A stretch of 64,000 nucleotides of DNA from Pholis gunnellus (lineage: Eukaryota; Chordata; Actinopteri; Perciformes; Pholidae): contig OU342811.1 in NCBI GenBank assembly GCA_910591455.2, positions 7,606,947 to 7,670,946 of the forward strand, written 5' to 3'. Shown one piece after another: positions 50,990 to 62,679 of the stretch. The position numbers and the translations under genes are program-made. The notes beneath the pieces were generated by a model. That model saw nothing but the letters and a program-made list of their open reading frames with translations, did no database searches and was not told the origin of the DNA. Numbering within the stretch: the stretch's first letter is position 1; each line of letters starts with the position of its first letter.

Positions 50990-51620
50990 CAATAAGCGGA
51001 TGATTATTATAACCGGATGTTTGTTTTCTTCCCTTTATTTTCATGCAGATTACCATCTAATTGACATTTGTGTGTTTATTACATGAATCTTAACGTAATG
51101 AGGACAGCTTCGCTTGTTACTGAATTATATCGACTGTTTTCCAAATACAGTACAGCTGTTTCAAACGTGGCTTCTACCCCAGGTGCTTTCCTCTACGTCT
51201 TCTCTCTCCATCACGACTGTGTCTCGTTGTCTCGGTAGAAGAAGGAAAACCCGAGGAGCACGGCGTCCCCCCGCTGCATCTCGTCGGCTCGCTTTTGGCA
51301 GTTGGTCATTAGCTCCGAGGAGAATACATTTCACTCCGAGAGAAGATGACTTTATTTTAACCGTCGTGAATTCTGTCTGTGCAGCAGCAGCAGCAGCAGC
51401 AGCAGCAGCTGGCCAGCCGGAACACAGAGGCTTCACAAAAGTGAAGTAACAAGGGAGTAAAGAAATAGAACTACTGTAGTTTTCAAGAATTCAACATGTA
51501 TCATCCCGTATTTGAAAAGACTCAAAGTGAACACTGTGAGCTGACTCATTGATAGGCAAATGATTTAAACAGCATTTGTATAGCAATGCATTTGTTCCAA
51601 GCTTTTTGATCCATTTGAGC
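50990..51620 (+). repeat. dispersed repeat, copy B (partner at 39803), with an extra middle segment
   Basis: The first part (50990-51120) and the last part (51567-51620) match copy A. The roughly 440 bp between them, including a GCA triplet run at 51381-51409, have no counterpart in copy A. Either copy B took an insertion or copy A lost the middle. Confidence 0.5.
51381..51409. repeat. (GCA)n triplet repeat, about 10 units
   Basis: A pure CAG-type triplet run inside the middle segment of repeat copy B. Reading frames through it give poly-Ala on either strand but have no recognisable domain, so it is treated as non-coding. Confidence 0.95.
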
Positions 51621-51765
51621 GGTTGATCACTTGGTGAACAAAAGCAAACACACACACACACACCACCCACACAGGAGCCGTTCAGAAACCATATGGACGT
51701 CCACGTTGCTTTCTGATTGGCTGCTTCTCCAACACCTTTGATGGCTTCATCTATGCTGTTTGTCT

Positions 51766-51779
51766 CCCCCCCCCCCCCC
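51766..51779. repeat. poly-C tract (14)
   Basis: Uninterrupted C run. A short CA run lies at about 51649-51662. Confidence 0.9.
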
Positions 51780-52498
51780 TCCGGCTACATGACGGTTCAA
51801 CCAGCCGAGTGACGAGTGGAGGAGTGGGAACTTGACCAACTGAGGGGGTTGATAGTGGGAACCGATACACAAAGTGCCTCAAAGCATCACGTTGCATGCT
51901 GTAGCTTTAATTCTAGCTTCAACCCCTTGTTCATCTGATACAAATGTTGCATCTTTCCTGCTGCCGCTATTTGCCGATGGGAATTCCCCCGTTATCCCCT
52001 CCTGCACCCGGTCCTTCCTCGCAGACTTTGCCGTGATTTTAACGTGACATAGCTGAAGAGCTAATCAAGTAAATATGACAAAAAAGTGCTTGTTTTGGTC
52101 AAAGGAGAGCGACTGTGGTGAGAGTAATCCCCGTGTTATCATGTTTTAACTTCATCCCCGTGCACTCGGATTAAAACCTCTAGTGTGTGTAACGAGACTC
52201 ATTCTAAAGAGCTTAGTGGCTTTTATAGGCTGAAATACACAAAAAAAGAGAAAATCTCCAAGAAGTGTTTGCTGTCTTTTTCTAACTACTCATTCCAAAA
52301 TGTTCATTTTGCTATCATGCTTTTCCCCTGAGAATGACGTCACTGGGTAGAGCCTGTAGAACAGATTGAACTGTGCAGCTCCACTGCACCGGGTACTTAT
52401 TTGGACGTATAATTTTACTGAAAACATTTTGCTTGTTAGTTAATGTTTATTGTACAAACTCGTTCCAAGGCTTTCACATTAACAGTAAAGGGACTTTT

Positions 52499-52703
52499 TA
52501 GTCGTTCGACCACTCAAAGCACTTTACACTACTTTCCAAAATTCACCCATTCACACACCGACGGCAGAGGCTGCTTCACCACTAAATGCTCATTCACACA
52601 CACACGCTCACACACACACACACACACACACAGTACCTCGGAGGGACTCGAACCACCGGTCTTCTGATCAGTAGATGACCCGCTCTGCTTTTCTGAGCCA
52701 CAG
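52499..52703 (-). mobile_element. tRNA-derived SINE-like element with A and B boxes
   Basis: On the minus strand, the head contains GTGGCTCAG (from 52701 down), an A-box-like start, and GGTTCGAGTCC (52654-52644), a near-perfect Pol III B box. The spacing of about 40 nt is right for a tRNA. The body toward lower coordinates holds the CA repeat at 52594-52632 and ends near the phrase CACTCAAAGCACTTTACACT (52511-52530). That tail is familiar from a widespread fish repeat. Confidence 0.6.
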
Positions 52704-53168
52704 CCACCTCCACTCAGCTGCACAAACATCACAATATTCATGAATAACTTCTAATTACACAGAAACTAAATATTTACAAATTGTAATTGTGACTTATCAC
52801 CATTTTGAAATGTTTTTATTTATATCACATCAAACTTCCTAGCAGGAAGCAGGAGATACATAACAAAGACCCTAAAATGTTTTTGTCCACACCAGAGCAA
52901 TGGAGGAAGATAGAGTTACACAGATCCCCTCTGGTCTGTAGTTGGCAGAGGAGCTTCTTCTCCAGCTCTATTTGGTACATGATGACAGGTTCAATTGCCT
53001 TAACGTCTGATGGAAGTCTATGAGGAAGGGGATAGCGAGACCGTATATTGTCCAGGACAAAGTGTCCCTGTGAAAGGAAGCTTTTGAAGTCAAGGTGGCT
53101 CTTTAAGTGCTGCCACAGCGGCATGCGGTGCTTCTGTGTCTGGTTTGTTCCACTTCTGTGTCCACCTC

Positions 53169-53169
<1 letters not shown>

Positions 53170-53206
<37 letters not shown>
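53170..53206. repeat. (AT)n microsatellite
   Basis: About 18 AT units. Confidence 0.95.
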
Positions 53207-53208
<2 letters not shown>

Positions 53209-53868
53209 TATTCTACAGTATTGTAGAACGTATCACCCACACAATTTAAATGATGTGCTGCATCATAATGTATTGGATCTAGGCCGAAAGCAAGTCTGCC
53301 TTTTATATTAGCGGAGTGAACGCTAATATGGATTTGTACAACATTCCTGTAATGCACCCGTGTCTTCAAGTGTTCATGTCACAATATCCACAACGATACG
53401 AGCAGAGATGAGCACCACGGAGAGCAGTGAAGTGCCGTTCTCTCACTGGCTCATGCACATATCTTTTATTGAAATGGGTTCTGAGGAGAAAGCAGATGTT
53501 TGCCTCTGCTACCGCTAGGCACTTGTGCCGCTGCTATTGGTACCATTACAGACGGTACTACTACGATATTACTATCATTACCACTACTGTAATCACTAGT
53601 ACCTGTAGCACGTGTTATTGTCATCATAGCGGTGGTGTCAGCGCTAGCATTTTGGTAACCAGAAGAAGGTTTATATCATGTTACCCCTTGTGTTATTTTA
53701 TTTGCATATATATGTATTTCATATAAATACGCACAGTGTAGTTTACATTAAGTACAAAAACATTAATAATATTACCTAAAAATCAAGAAAAGAATTTAAG
53801 GAAAAAAAAGCTAATTTTACAAATGGGAAAGATAATTTCCTTCAACCTGTATTTGCTGTAGTTTAACA

Positions 53869-53870
<2 letters not shown>

Positions 53871-53908
<38 letters not shown>
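53871..53908. repeat. (GT)n microsatellite
   Basis: About 19 pure GT units. Confidence 0.97.
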
Positions 53909-53909
<1 letters not shown>

Positions 53910-55097
53910 AGTAACAAGTGCTGTACTTGACTACGACTCCACTGATTGTATTTCCGGAGTCACCCTTCGATAGACTTCCCTTCCTTGATGTAGATGTATG
54001 CTAATTGGAAGCGGGGACAAGGTGAGCCGAGAGGGCGTGAAGACGATGATTACAATCAGGCTCTGATGTGAGTGTGACGTGTGTCATGTGGGCCTACGTT
54101 TGCCTTTATGACTCAACCTTTGTGGCTCTAATACCTTTGGTGAAAAAAACAATCAAAAAAGGTTCGATCCATGAAATAGTTTAACTTCAGCGTGAACAGA
54201 GAAACAGGCTAGTTGCTGAATAATCCATAACAAGTTGGTATCGATTATGTAATAGAGATTCTTTGACTTCTTTTTTCACAAAAAAGTACAGTACTCTTAA
54301 AAATACAAATTAAAGGCGCACACTGCAGTTCATGCATACGCTTTTTACTTGGCACATGATTGTGTCGCTGTCTCGCATTGTCTCGTGGCCGATAACAGCA
54401 CAGCTGCTGTGATTACCAGGCGATATGTGTGTGACTTGGTTTGTCCAATCCTCAGCCGGGCGAAGAAACAATGTCTGCATTTGTTTCACGTGTAACAAAC
54501 CGCGTGGAAACACCAGCATGACACTAAGTAGAAGCATCGCGTTCAGAGCCCTCGGTGCACCTCGTTGCACCCTGCGCTCTACCTCCATTAATAACCATCT
54601 GTCTGGGCGGTGATCGCCCGGACTGAAGCGTGGCAGAATCCAGCTCCTCGTGCCCGCTAATGGACACGGCACACACCTGGAAGGGTTCCAGGATACTATG
54701 GAGTGTGCTCTGTTTTTTTTGGAGAGTACTCCACGAAAGAGCAAAATCGGAGGAGATTCCGCTTTCAGGGAAACATAAGTAATCGTTCCTCTGATATACG
54801 ACTCCTCTCCTGGACCGGTTTCAGTAGATTAGGTCTGCGTAACAGCCCGTGTGCATTCATGAAAGAGTGGCCACTTTATTTGAAAGGATATTCAAATTAA
54901 AACAATATTGTCTGTATAGCTGTTGGACTGCGTCTTTGTTATGTTTGTGCTTTGCCAGTCCCTTCCTGTCATTTATTTCATGTTTCTTTGGCAGGTATTC
55001 CTGCCTAATAGAGCTTTTCAATGCCATTGTGCTCTAAGCCTCTATGCTTTGCGTGGGTTTATGTCTCATCTTGTGAATCAAAAAGGACTCTACCATT

Positions 55098-55117
55098 CCC
55101 CCCCCCCCCCCCCCCCC
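55098..55117. repeat. poly-C tract (20)
   Basis: Uninterrupted C run in intron 1. Confidence 0.92.
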
Positions 55118-56568
55118 GTATAAAGTATAAGGTTGACTGGAAAGTGAAAGCTGAGACCACAAAGGACATGTCTGGCAGAGTCCTGTGAGACGCCGAGCAT
55201 TCAAGGAGGTTGAACTCTAAGTTGTCTGAGTGCACACCAACTTTATTTGATGCACACAGGAGACCCTTGCTCTGATGAATACTTCTCAAAACCTTACTTA
55301 CTGTAAGTCACAGCCACTAAAGTGGTAGCCTAGTATTTTCAGGATAATGCATATCATTTTGTATCTACATGCACTGTAATCACGGCGTGTACTTTGCAGC
55401 TGCAATCGCAATACGCTGTTTAGTATCTCTGCCGTTGCATTTTCAACACTGATATTATAACGACGGGTAAATGTTGATAGCAATGAGAAATCTGAATCCT
55501 CCGTCTTCCTCATCCGTAAATAGATTATTCACGTGCACCTGGCTTGTGTGCAAGCCATGAAACATTTCAGCTCAAACTGCCCGTTGTGCTGCGGGACTGA
55601 CAGCCGAGCAGCGCAGCTAATCAAGTTGTTAATCAGCTGTGCACGGCAGACACGGTTGATACCGGGGGGCGTTGTTAGATAAGGATGTGTTTGGCACTTT
55701 CCAACAAACGCCGCTCTTCCCAAATTGAAGAAGACTGACACTAAACTGTACAAATGTCCACTACACATGAAGAGCTGTTACATTCCATGAATAAACTTAA
55801 AAAATATCTTTAAAAATTCCACTTCTAAACACAATTGGCAATGTCCAGAGAAGCCGGTGAGGGATCATGTCCTTGTTGCAGCAATAGACGATTAGCTATT
55901 TCAAACCGAAAGAAAAGGCTCAAATGAAACTGCCGTTGCATTTTAAAAGGTCAACTTTAACTGATTTCTGACAAGAAATATGGCATATCTGTAATGAGCT
56001 GATTTAATATCTTTAAACTTGCCGTTTTTAATGTAAGCCATGTCATCCATGTGTATATTGTGTAGATCTGAAGCACATTAACATGCATTGTTGCTCTCAC
56101 AGAAGTACAGTATTTGTTCAGGCTGAAGTGAATTACTTGAGAATGATTGTCTGTGTCACATTTACCAGCAGCAACATTAGTGAATCAGTAATTATAATGC
56201 AGTGAAACTCAAAACAAGTCATCTCAAAATGCCCCCAAAAGACTTCTTTGCGTTTTAAAATCACTATAATGTTCCTCCGGGGGACCTTCTGATTTTAGTT
56301 TCATATCCTGTCACCTTTCTCTCCCCTCCAGAAGGTCTGTGACTCATGTCAAAACAATCCATTTTGTTATGTCGGCGTTTCCAACATGTTTTTTCCCACA
56401 CTGGTCAGCAACATAAAGAACTAGCAGACAGACGACAAAGAAACAAAAACTCTGCACTGAATAAGTTATCTTCATCAATAACTCTCGCGTTCACTGTGTT
56501 CGGAGACAGACAGGCGCGCAACAGGTTTTCTCTCCTCTCTCTGAGCTCATAACGGTCGTATGGTGATG

Positions 56569-56587
56569 CTACAACAACAACAACAAC
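56569..56587. repeat. (CAA)n microsatellite
   Basis: Six CAA units. Confidence 0.85.
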
Positions 56588-57798
56588 TTGTTCCACATTA
56601 TGAGTAAAAGAAAGGCAAAACTGTTTAACACACAAAGTACCCGCAGTTACAGTAAACATATAATTGCATAAAATAAACTACTTGACAGTCATACAGATTG
56701 CGCACATTGACTTCCGGTGTTGTCGGCGTCAGTTCCCAACATTCATTTTCATCACACACTTGAAGTTTGGCCTTTTTGGAATATTTGTCTTACTTTAAAA
56801 AAGACAAACAAAGTTTTTGTGGTTTCACCTTTAGGTGGACTAGAGTCTGCTTTCTCTCTAAAAACCAACCAAGACAAACGTGCCAACTTGTTTTTATGAC
56901 AATCCTCCAAAAGGGAACGTGTTCTCGGACTTTGTGTTCTCTTGTGTTCCTTCAACAAACACACACTGCAGGCCAGAGGTGGTGCAGCTGCCGGTGGGTT
57001 TTCTGTGGGAAGTAGATGTGCTTCTGCCTCCCGGTTCCCACGAGGCCTGATGTGGAGGCTGCTCGGTCCAACACGTACTCAGGGGTTTGTCTGACAACAC
57101 GCTGACCTACGCAGACAGGAAGTAAAGTGCTGCGAGACAGTGGAGGCCTCCATTCCCGTGGTGACCTGTGTGCTTTCAGTGTATCCAATAGGCCTCCGCT
57201 CATCTTCCATCACTCAGCCAGCTTTTATTCGTATGCCGCGGTGTGCAGAGTGGAGGGCGACGGTGAGGTGAAGCCGAGTGAGAACCTGTTGACAAAAAGA
57301 AGAGCAGCCTGGGCAGACAGCTGTCTAGACAGCCGATCTTCAGCTATTCATGTCTTTGCATCAGTGAGCAAAGAGAGTGCACAATGAAGAAGTTTGTTCA
57401 ATCATCTCCAGCTGTAGAGAAGAGGCTTAAACATAGCAGATTGAGAAACCTGAGAAAAGAAAGCAAAAACATCGTATACTGCAACGACGGAAACGGATAA
57501 TTGTGTTTGCTTATCTCTCTTTGTTTCTTTTCTTCTTCTAAATAACCGCCTAATTGCTAAGTCGCTAATTGTTTAAGCCGCTAGCTCTACCGCTGGTGCA
57601 TTCTGGGAGAAGAGGGAGCAATCGAGGTGAGGCCGAGACAAAAAAGGAGACATAAATGATGAATGTGAGACGAGTCCTGCTGGATCTGGACATGCTTCCC
57701 TCAACCCACGGAGCTGCCTGTGCCACCGTATTAATGATCTACATGACAGACGAGCTAAATGAAGACGAGGAGCCCGTTAGTGAGACAAGAGGGGAGGA

Positions 57799-57850
57799 GA
57801 GCGAGAGAGAGGGGGAGAGAGAGAGAGAGGGGGAGAGAGGGAGAGAGGGA
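57799..57850. repeat. (GA)n purine tract
   Basis: An imperfect GA/GGGA purine-only tract of about 50 bp. It could form triplex DNA. Confidence 0.9.
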
Positions 57851-60196
57851 GCATACATTTAAACATGTTGACAAAGAGGCTGAAGAAGCACTGCTCTTTG
57901 CGTGGCGATGAATGGCTCTGGAGGAGAATAACAAGCTCAGCAGATCTTGCTCTTTTTTTTATACACATCAGCAATGTTTCCCATTAGCATTGTTTGTACA
58001 TAGGATGGCATCCGTACATCCAGATGCAGTGTTTCACACTGGATGTTCACACTGTTTGTTATCACGGTCAGGTGTTGATGCTGAGCTGTTGAAGATAATA
58101 GCAGGAGAATATCATGAACGTTAGGACCGGGTTGCTTTGAATCTCACTGAAGGCGATGAATGGGATTACTCTACACGGACTGTAGCTGATCCGTACAGAG
58201 AGGGGGCGAAGTTAAACTATGATGATATCATGATGTGTTCAAATGTAATCTTGGATAACTTTCAAACAGCTGTTTGAAGGAGATGTTTTCACAGCAATAT
58301 ATAAATAGCTGGGGAATAATTACGGAGAGTTAAGACTTGTTTAACTTCCAAACACTAAGCAGCTTATAAAACACTTTTTTTATTCAGAAAAATACAATCT
58401 GTTATTTCCGAATCAATTTGATTTGTATGTTTTATGCAAATAACCACCAAACTTTTGGGCGGTTTACACTGACTTCAGGGAGGTTGAAATGATTTTTCGG
58501 GTCTGGAATCTTGAAATGACAGCTGCTAAAACATAGCAAAACAACAAAAACTGTCTGTATTGACCGAAGGGGCTCGATCGCCAATCTTTATCGGCAGGGA
58601 AAACATGACAAGCTCATCTTTAAAAGTTATACTTGCTCCCTGATTTTTCCCCTGATCCATCCGGGACGTTTGTGATCTGTTGCAGCCCCTGGCACCTGGT
58701 AGGGGTCCCTTGATGAAAGATTACATCCTTGCAGCTGCACGAGCAGCTTCTCAGAGGGTTCTGTGTAACGAACCATCTGGATAAACATAGCAACAACAGC
58801 GATGTCTAGCCAAACTAAGCCACAACAGGTCAAACGAACCTCAACCTTTTAAAAAAGAATAGTGATTTGATGACAGTGTGTACGCCGTGAGTGTGAGAAT
58901 GTGCTCAGAAGTGTCCTGATACAGAAAATAACAAAGTCAAGGCCATCCCACTACGCAGAGGCTCCATCGCGTCCATTATTCCTGGGACACCTTGTTGTGC
59001 TGAAATGGTCATGTAGATGACTGCATTCATTTAGGGAATAACTAGTACTAGGCAAAAGGTACAATCAGAGCCATCTATGCAGCAGCAGCTACACATTCAT
59101 CACACTCCAAGCCAAAGGGCTGTGTTCCTATTCGCACTGTGTTTGGAGCATGCAGAGGCCGGTTTGATACTCTGAACATGTGTGTGTGTGTCTGTGTGTT
59201 TGTCAGCAACCTATTTAAATAACTTAAAATATCAATCCTTTTACCTTTCATTTGCTTTGCGATTTGGGACACCCGACCATGCTGGCACGCATCACCCGTC
59301 AAATCTGTACGCTTTGAATATCAGGTCCTGCTCTCATTGGGATCCGATCAGCCAGACCACTTGCTGAGGTGGCCTGTGCTCGCAATGAATTCTGATCTCA
59401 GTGTGGACGGCATGTGGGGACAATCCAGACAATATATCAAACGCAGGTCTCCATCTTCCTCCCCACTGGCCGGAGTTCCTCTCCTGAGGCACAGCTGAGA
59501 CCTCATCTTGCTGCTCCAAAATAAAAGCTTTTAAATATCAAAATGACGGTGGACTTTTATTATGAAGAATGTATAAATCACAGAATCAGCAGAGCTTTGT
59601 TAGTGGTAGTCCTTCAATACATCAAGTCTACTAACAGTACAGGGAAGAAGAGTAAGCAGCAAAAATAATGTGGGACTTTTATTGTGAAGAGCTTCAGAGG
59701 AAAATAAATGTGTGTGGATCTGTCGTCGCATTGAAGTTTGAGTTGCGATAAATATATGAAGACATTGGAATCTAGTTGTGATAAAACAAGCGATCGTCCT
59801 TTTCAGAGCCCAGTCAGTGCTGTGGGATTCACGATTCTATGAAATGTGTGATTTTTCTCAGCAAAGAAAGACTCGCAACAGTCGCGTTATTATTTGGGGA
59901 ATCTATAAAGAGCCGGGGACTGCAGGGGATTAGAGAGCGTTTGGCTAATAATGCTTTTGTTCCACATACGATTTGTTCTATAAATAACAAGAAATACTCT
60001 GTTGACTTCACAAGCTTCTCTTCCTCGTCACAAGGACAAGTCCAACCTATTTCATTCTTTTACATGACATAGTGTGGTGGAGCTATAATTTGTATGATTC
60101 ATGTGAAAGATGTCATTTGGTGATTTGGAGGTTTACAGTGTGGATCCGGATGTATGCGATAACTCTCTCCTGTCTCTCTGTTTGCAGGCAGCTTTA

Positions 60197-60217
60197 ATGA
60201 AGACGCAGACCTGCTAA
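60197..60217 (+). other. upstream ORF 4, 6 codons, 33 nt before the main start
   Basis: ATG AAG ACG CAG ACC TGC TAA is read from 60197. It ends 32 nt before the main ATG at 60250, leaving little room for reinitiation. Its -3 base is T, so leaky scanning is likely. Confidence 0.35.
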
Positions 60218-60249
60218 CACTCTTGCAGAAGGGACCCTCTCCAACAAGT

Positions 60250-60304
60250 ATGGGGTCACCATGGAAACCATTTCTCCTCCTGTCTGTCATCAGTGGCCTT
60301 TCAG
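60250..60304 (+). CDS. signal peptide exon of a contactin-family cell adhesion protein (partial, 5' end only)
   Basis: The reading frame starts at ATG 60250 in good context (A at -3, G at +4). It encodes MGSPWKPFLLLSVISGLS, then the first base of the next codon, and splices in phase 1. This is a typical secretory signal: a short N-region with Lys6, a hydrophobic core (residues 8-15), and small residues before a likely cleavage site at the exon edge. Contactins 3, 4, 5 and 6 share the pattern of Trp-Lys near residue 5, a Leu-rich core and a first coding exon ending right after the signal peptide in phase 1. By memory, human contactin-5 (beginning MASSWK) matches at about 10 of 18 positions and contactin-3 at about 9. 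The family product is a GPI-anchored neuronal surface protein with six Ig and four FNIII domains, acting in axon guidance and synapse formation. All of those domains lie outside this window. A different Ig-superfamily gene cannot be excluded from 18 residues. Confidence 0.6.
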
Positions 60305-60695
60305 GTAAGAAACAGGCAGTGTTGAGAGAGATGAGAGCAGGGGAACAGTTGCACGGAATGGTCTTCCTAAGCGCTGATATTAGGAGAGATTGTGCGGCGC
60401 ACACCGAAATCTACTGGCCATGACACGGCCATTGTAGATGCGACACAGCTGGGAGAGCATCATTTATGGACGTGAGAGCTGTAAACAACAGGTGCTCTCA
60501 GAAACAAAGCATCACCCAACGGCTCAATCGCATTAATACCGAAAACATTTATTAGCCTGACAAATAGCAATGAATATACTTTCCTTTTTCAGTAGGAATC
60601 CAAGCCTCTGAGTTGTAGTTTTCTTGTCTTTACTGTAGCAGTAAATGCACACAATTTTAGTTCCAGATCAAGTGCCCCCATTGGTCGGTCTAGAG

Positions 60696-60971
60696 CAGGG
60701 GTGTCAAACACCCGGCCCGCCACGTCATTTTATGTGGCCCGCGAATCCGCCAGCAAAAAAAAAAAAAATACTTGATATAAAAACAAAAACAAATATCCTC
60801 TGCTCTCTGTATCGCGCACGGCGGAGCTCCTCCCCGATCCGCGCGCGCACACCTCCACCAGCGTATGTGGCAGGAGCAGCAGCAGCCCCCCCCCCCCGCT
60901 GACAACCGGCCCTTTGGGGGCAACCATGGTGCTGTTGCGGCCCCAGAGCAACAATGAGTTTGACACCCCTG
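60696..60971. mobile_element. 276-bp hAT MITE with intact TIRs and 8-bp target duplication
   Basis: The left end CAGGGGTGTCAAAC (60696-60709) is the exact reverse complement of the right end GTTTGACACCCCTG (60958-60971). The 8-bp sequence GTCTAGAG flanks the element on both sides (60688-60695 and 60972-60979). Eight-bp duplications and CAG...CTG ends are hallmarks of hAT transposons. The interior is non-coding, with an A-run near 60755-60769, a CpG-rich section and a C-run near 60888-60898. The perfect duplication suggests a fairly recent insertion. It lies about 390 bp downstream of the coding exon. Confidence 0.92.
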
Positions 60972-62655
60972 GTCTAGAGCACGCCTCTGCCGGTCTAATG
61001 GATGCTGCACTTTCTAATGGTTCTTTCAACCCACAGGACGACGGGTCGCACACTCGGTGGATCTCTCTCCGAGCTCCGTCTGTGGGAGTCAAACACACAG
61101 CGCTGACCTCTATCATCTGCTCGTTAAGCCACACTATTAAATGGAAGCCGCTGTTTCTGAACTTTTGAGGCCTGTCTCTGGGGGCTGTTTGATTCTGAAT
61201 AAATTGTGGACGTTTCTAGAAGGGAAAGACTTGATTGGACTGTCATAATGAGCACTATACATACAGGTGGGTTAACAAGGTCCTACATGCATATAGCTAA
61301 CGGAAAGGTGGTATTTTGCATGCCACAGGTTTATGGCCTTTCTGTGTTGTGTTGTCATGGCAAGCATCTTCTTGGCTCCACTTTTAAAGTATTTTATAGG
61401 GCATCACCAGTATGAATTAGAACTAAGGTTATTAATTGTAACCCTAGTTCTCTGGAATCTCTAAAATTGTCACGCTTCTGCTCTTTCCGTCAGTTGCTTT
61501 GGAGATGCTGGCCTCGGGTTAAGACGTTTGGTTTTAAAATGAGTATTTCTGTTGGCCATAGTGTGCATATAGCAATGATTCATTTCTATCCAAGTCTTCT
61601 GATTTTCATTGGAATTTTATAACTTAATAATTATTTTCTCAATAACTGTTTTGATGCAAACATGTTCTCCCTTTGATTGGTGTTTGATCCTTTGATTTAT
61701 GGTGTTTTACATCCAAGACAGTGCTAAAGGGAGGTTTTAAAACGCTTCGAAACTCAGTAGTTGATAGTAAAGGCTATGCTTTACCCCAGAAATCCCAAAC
61801 AGCCCATGAAATAAGGAACACGAATCTCACATTATTAATCATGCATCAACATGACTTATAATGAATTGTTGTCAGAAGGATAACACGGTTGTGTGTCGGG
61901 TCTCTGACTTTAAGTGTTACAGGCTACGGTCTATTTGTTCATTTCTTTGTTTGAGCAAATTAGTTTTTTTTAAATCGCTGTAATTTATTTGATGTGATTA
62001 TTGAACATTTTGGAGCCGTTGTTTGTTTTGATAAAAAGGAACATTATTGAAATTGAATATTGGTCCTCATCTCACATTAGATAATAATAGCAAAGTAAAG
62101 CAAGTATCAGCCTCTCTGACTGAGATCTGGTCCTCTGACTGACTGTGAGATGGGACTGAAGCTTAGAGGAGGCTCTTTTCTGTAACATTTGGTGGCCAAG
62201 CGCCCATGAGAAGCCTGGAACGTCGTTGAGGACCCCCCCCCCCACTCCGGCTGGATGTTTTTACTCACACACTCGGCGCCTCATTTGTTGTGCAGTGTTG
62301 CAGCTTGCACCAGTGGGTCGGAGTTATTGGGTATGTGCTTGCGTAGACAGGGTAACACTGCACTGTACATAAAGCAACAATGCAGTGAAAGCAACAGCAG
62401 AGCAGTTCTTGAATGACACATCTTTGTTCCCTGATTAGGAGCAGTGTAAGGCTTCTATAGCCCAATTCAACACTATAGAACGACGCATAGTGTTCTATTC
62501 ATAGCCTATATCCTTTTCTAAATGTACGCTAATGGGAAGACAGGGCTGTGGTTTCATTTGCATAAGCACTTGGAATGTTTTTGTAGTCTAATCATAATCA
62601 TTTTAAACCCTTGTCTTTAAAGTGTAAGTCTTGACTCCCCGTAGAGTTTGTGAAA

Positions 62656-62679
62656 GTGTGTGTGTGTGTGTGTGTGTGT
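62656..62679. repeat. (GT)n microsatellite in intron 2
   Basis: About 12 GT units. A poly-C run of 11 lies at 62233-62243. Confidence 0.95.

Larger units (their letters stand above)
30525..60187 (+). other. inferred intron 1 of the contactin-like gene (about 29.7 kb)
   Basis: It is bounded by gtgagt at 30525 and by a pyrimidine-rich tract ending tttgcag at 60181-60187. No exon with recognisable protein homology was found inside. It contains several transposon copies and most of the long microsatellites. Contactin genes are known for very long 5' introns, so the size is unsurprising. Additional leader exons within it cannot be excluded. Confidence 0.5.
60188..60304 (+). other. exon carrying the start codon (part 5' UTR, part CDS)
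   Basis: The exon begins after tttgcag (60181-60187), which follows a pyrimidine-rich stretch (ctctcctgtctctctg). It ends at TCAG before gtaaga (60305-60310), a strong donor. The first 62 nt are untranslated and contain a 6-codon upstream ORF (ATG 60197 to TAA 60215-60217). The remaining 55 nt are coding and end in phase 1. A second AG (cttgcag, ending 60228) could act as an alternative acceptor and would remove the upstream ORF. However, the nearest branch-point-like CTAAC is only about 10 nt from it, so this is doubtful. Confidence 0.7.

Noticed and set aside
50520..51056. 178-codon open frame on the minus strand
   Set aside because: No domain or family pattern. The plus strand carries part of repeat copy B, and the composition matches the surrounding non-coding DNA.
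59550..59692. two copies of a ggacttttatt(a/g)tgaag phrase about 120 bp apart
   Set aside because: Too short to tell from chance or a trivial local duplication.
61037..61167. possible next exon after an acceptor-like ccacag
   Set aside because: In phase 1 it does not give the start of an Ig domain expected in a contactin. It ends in a stop without a donor.
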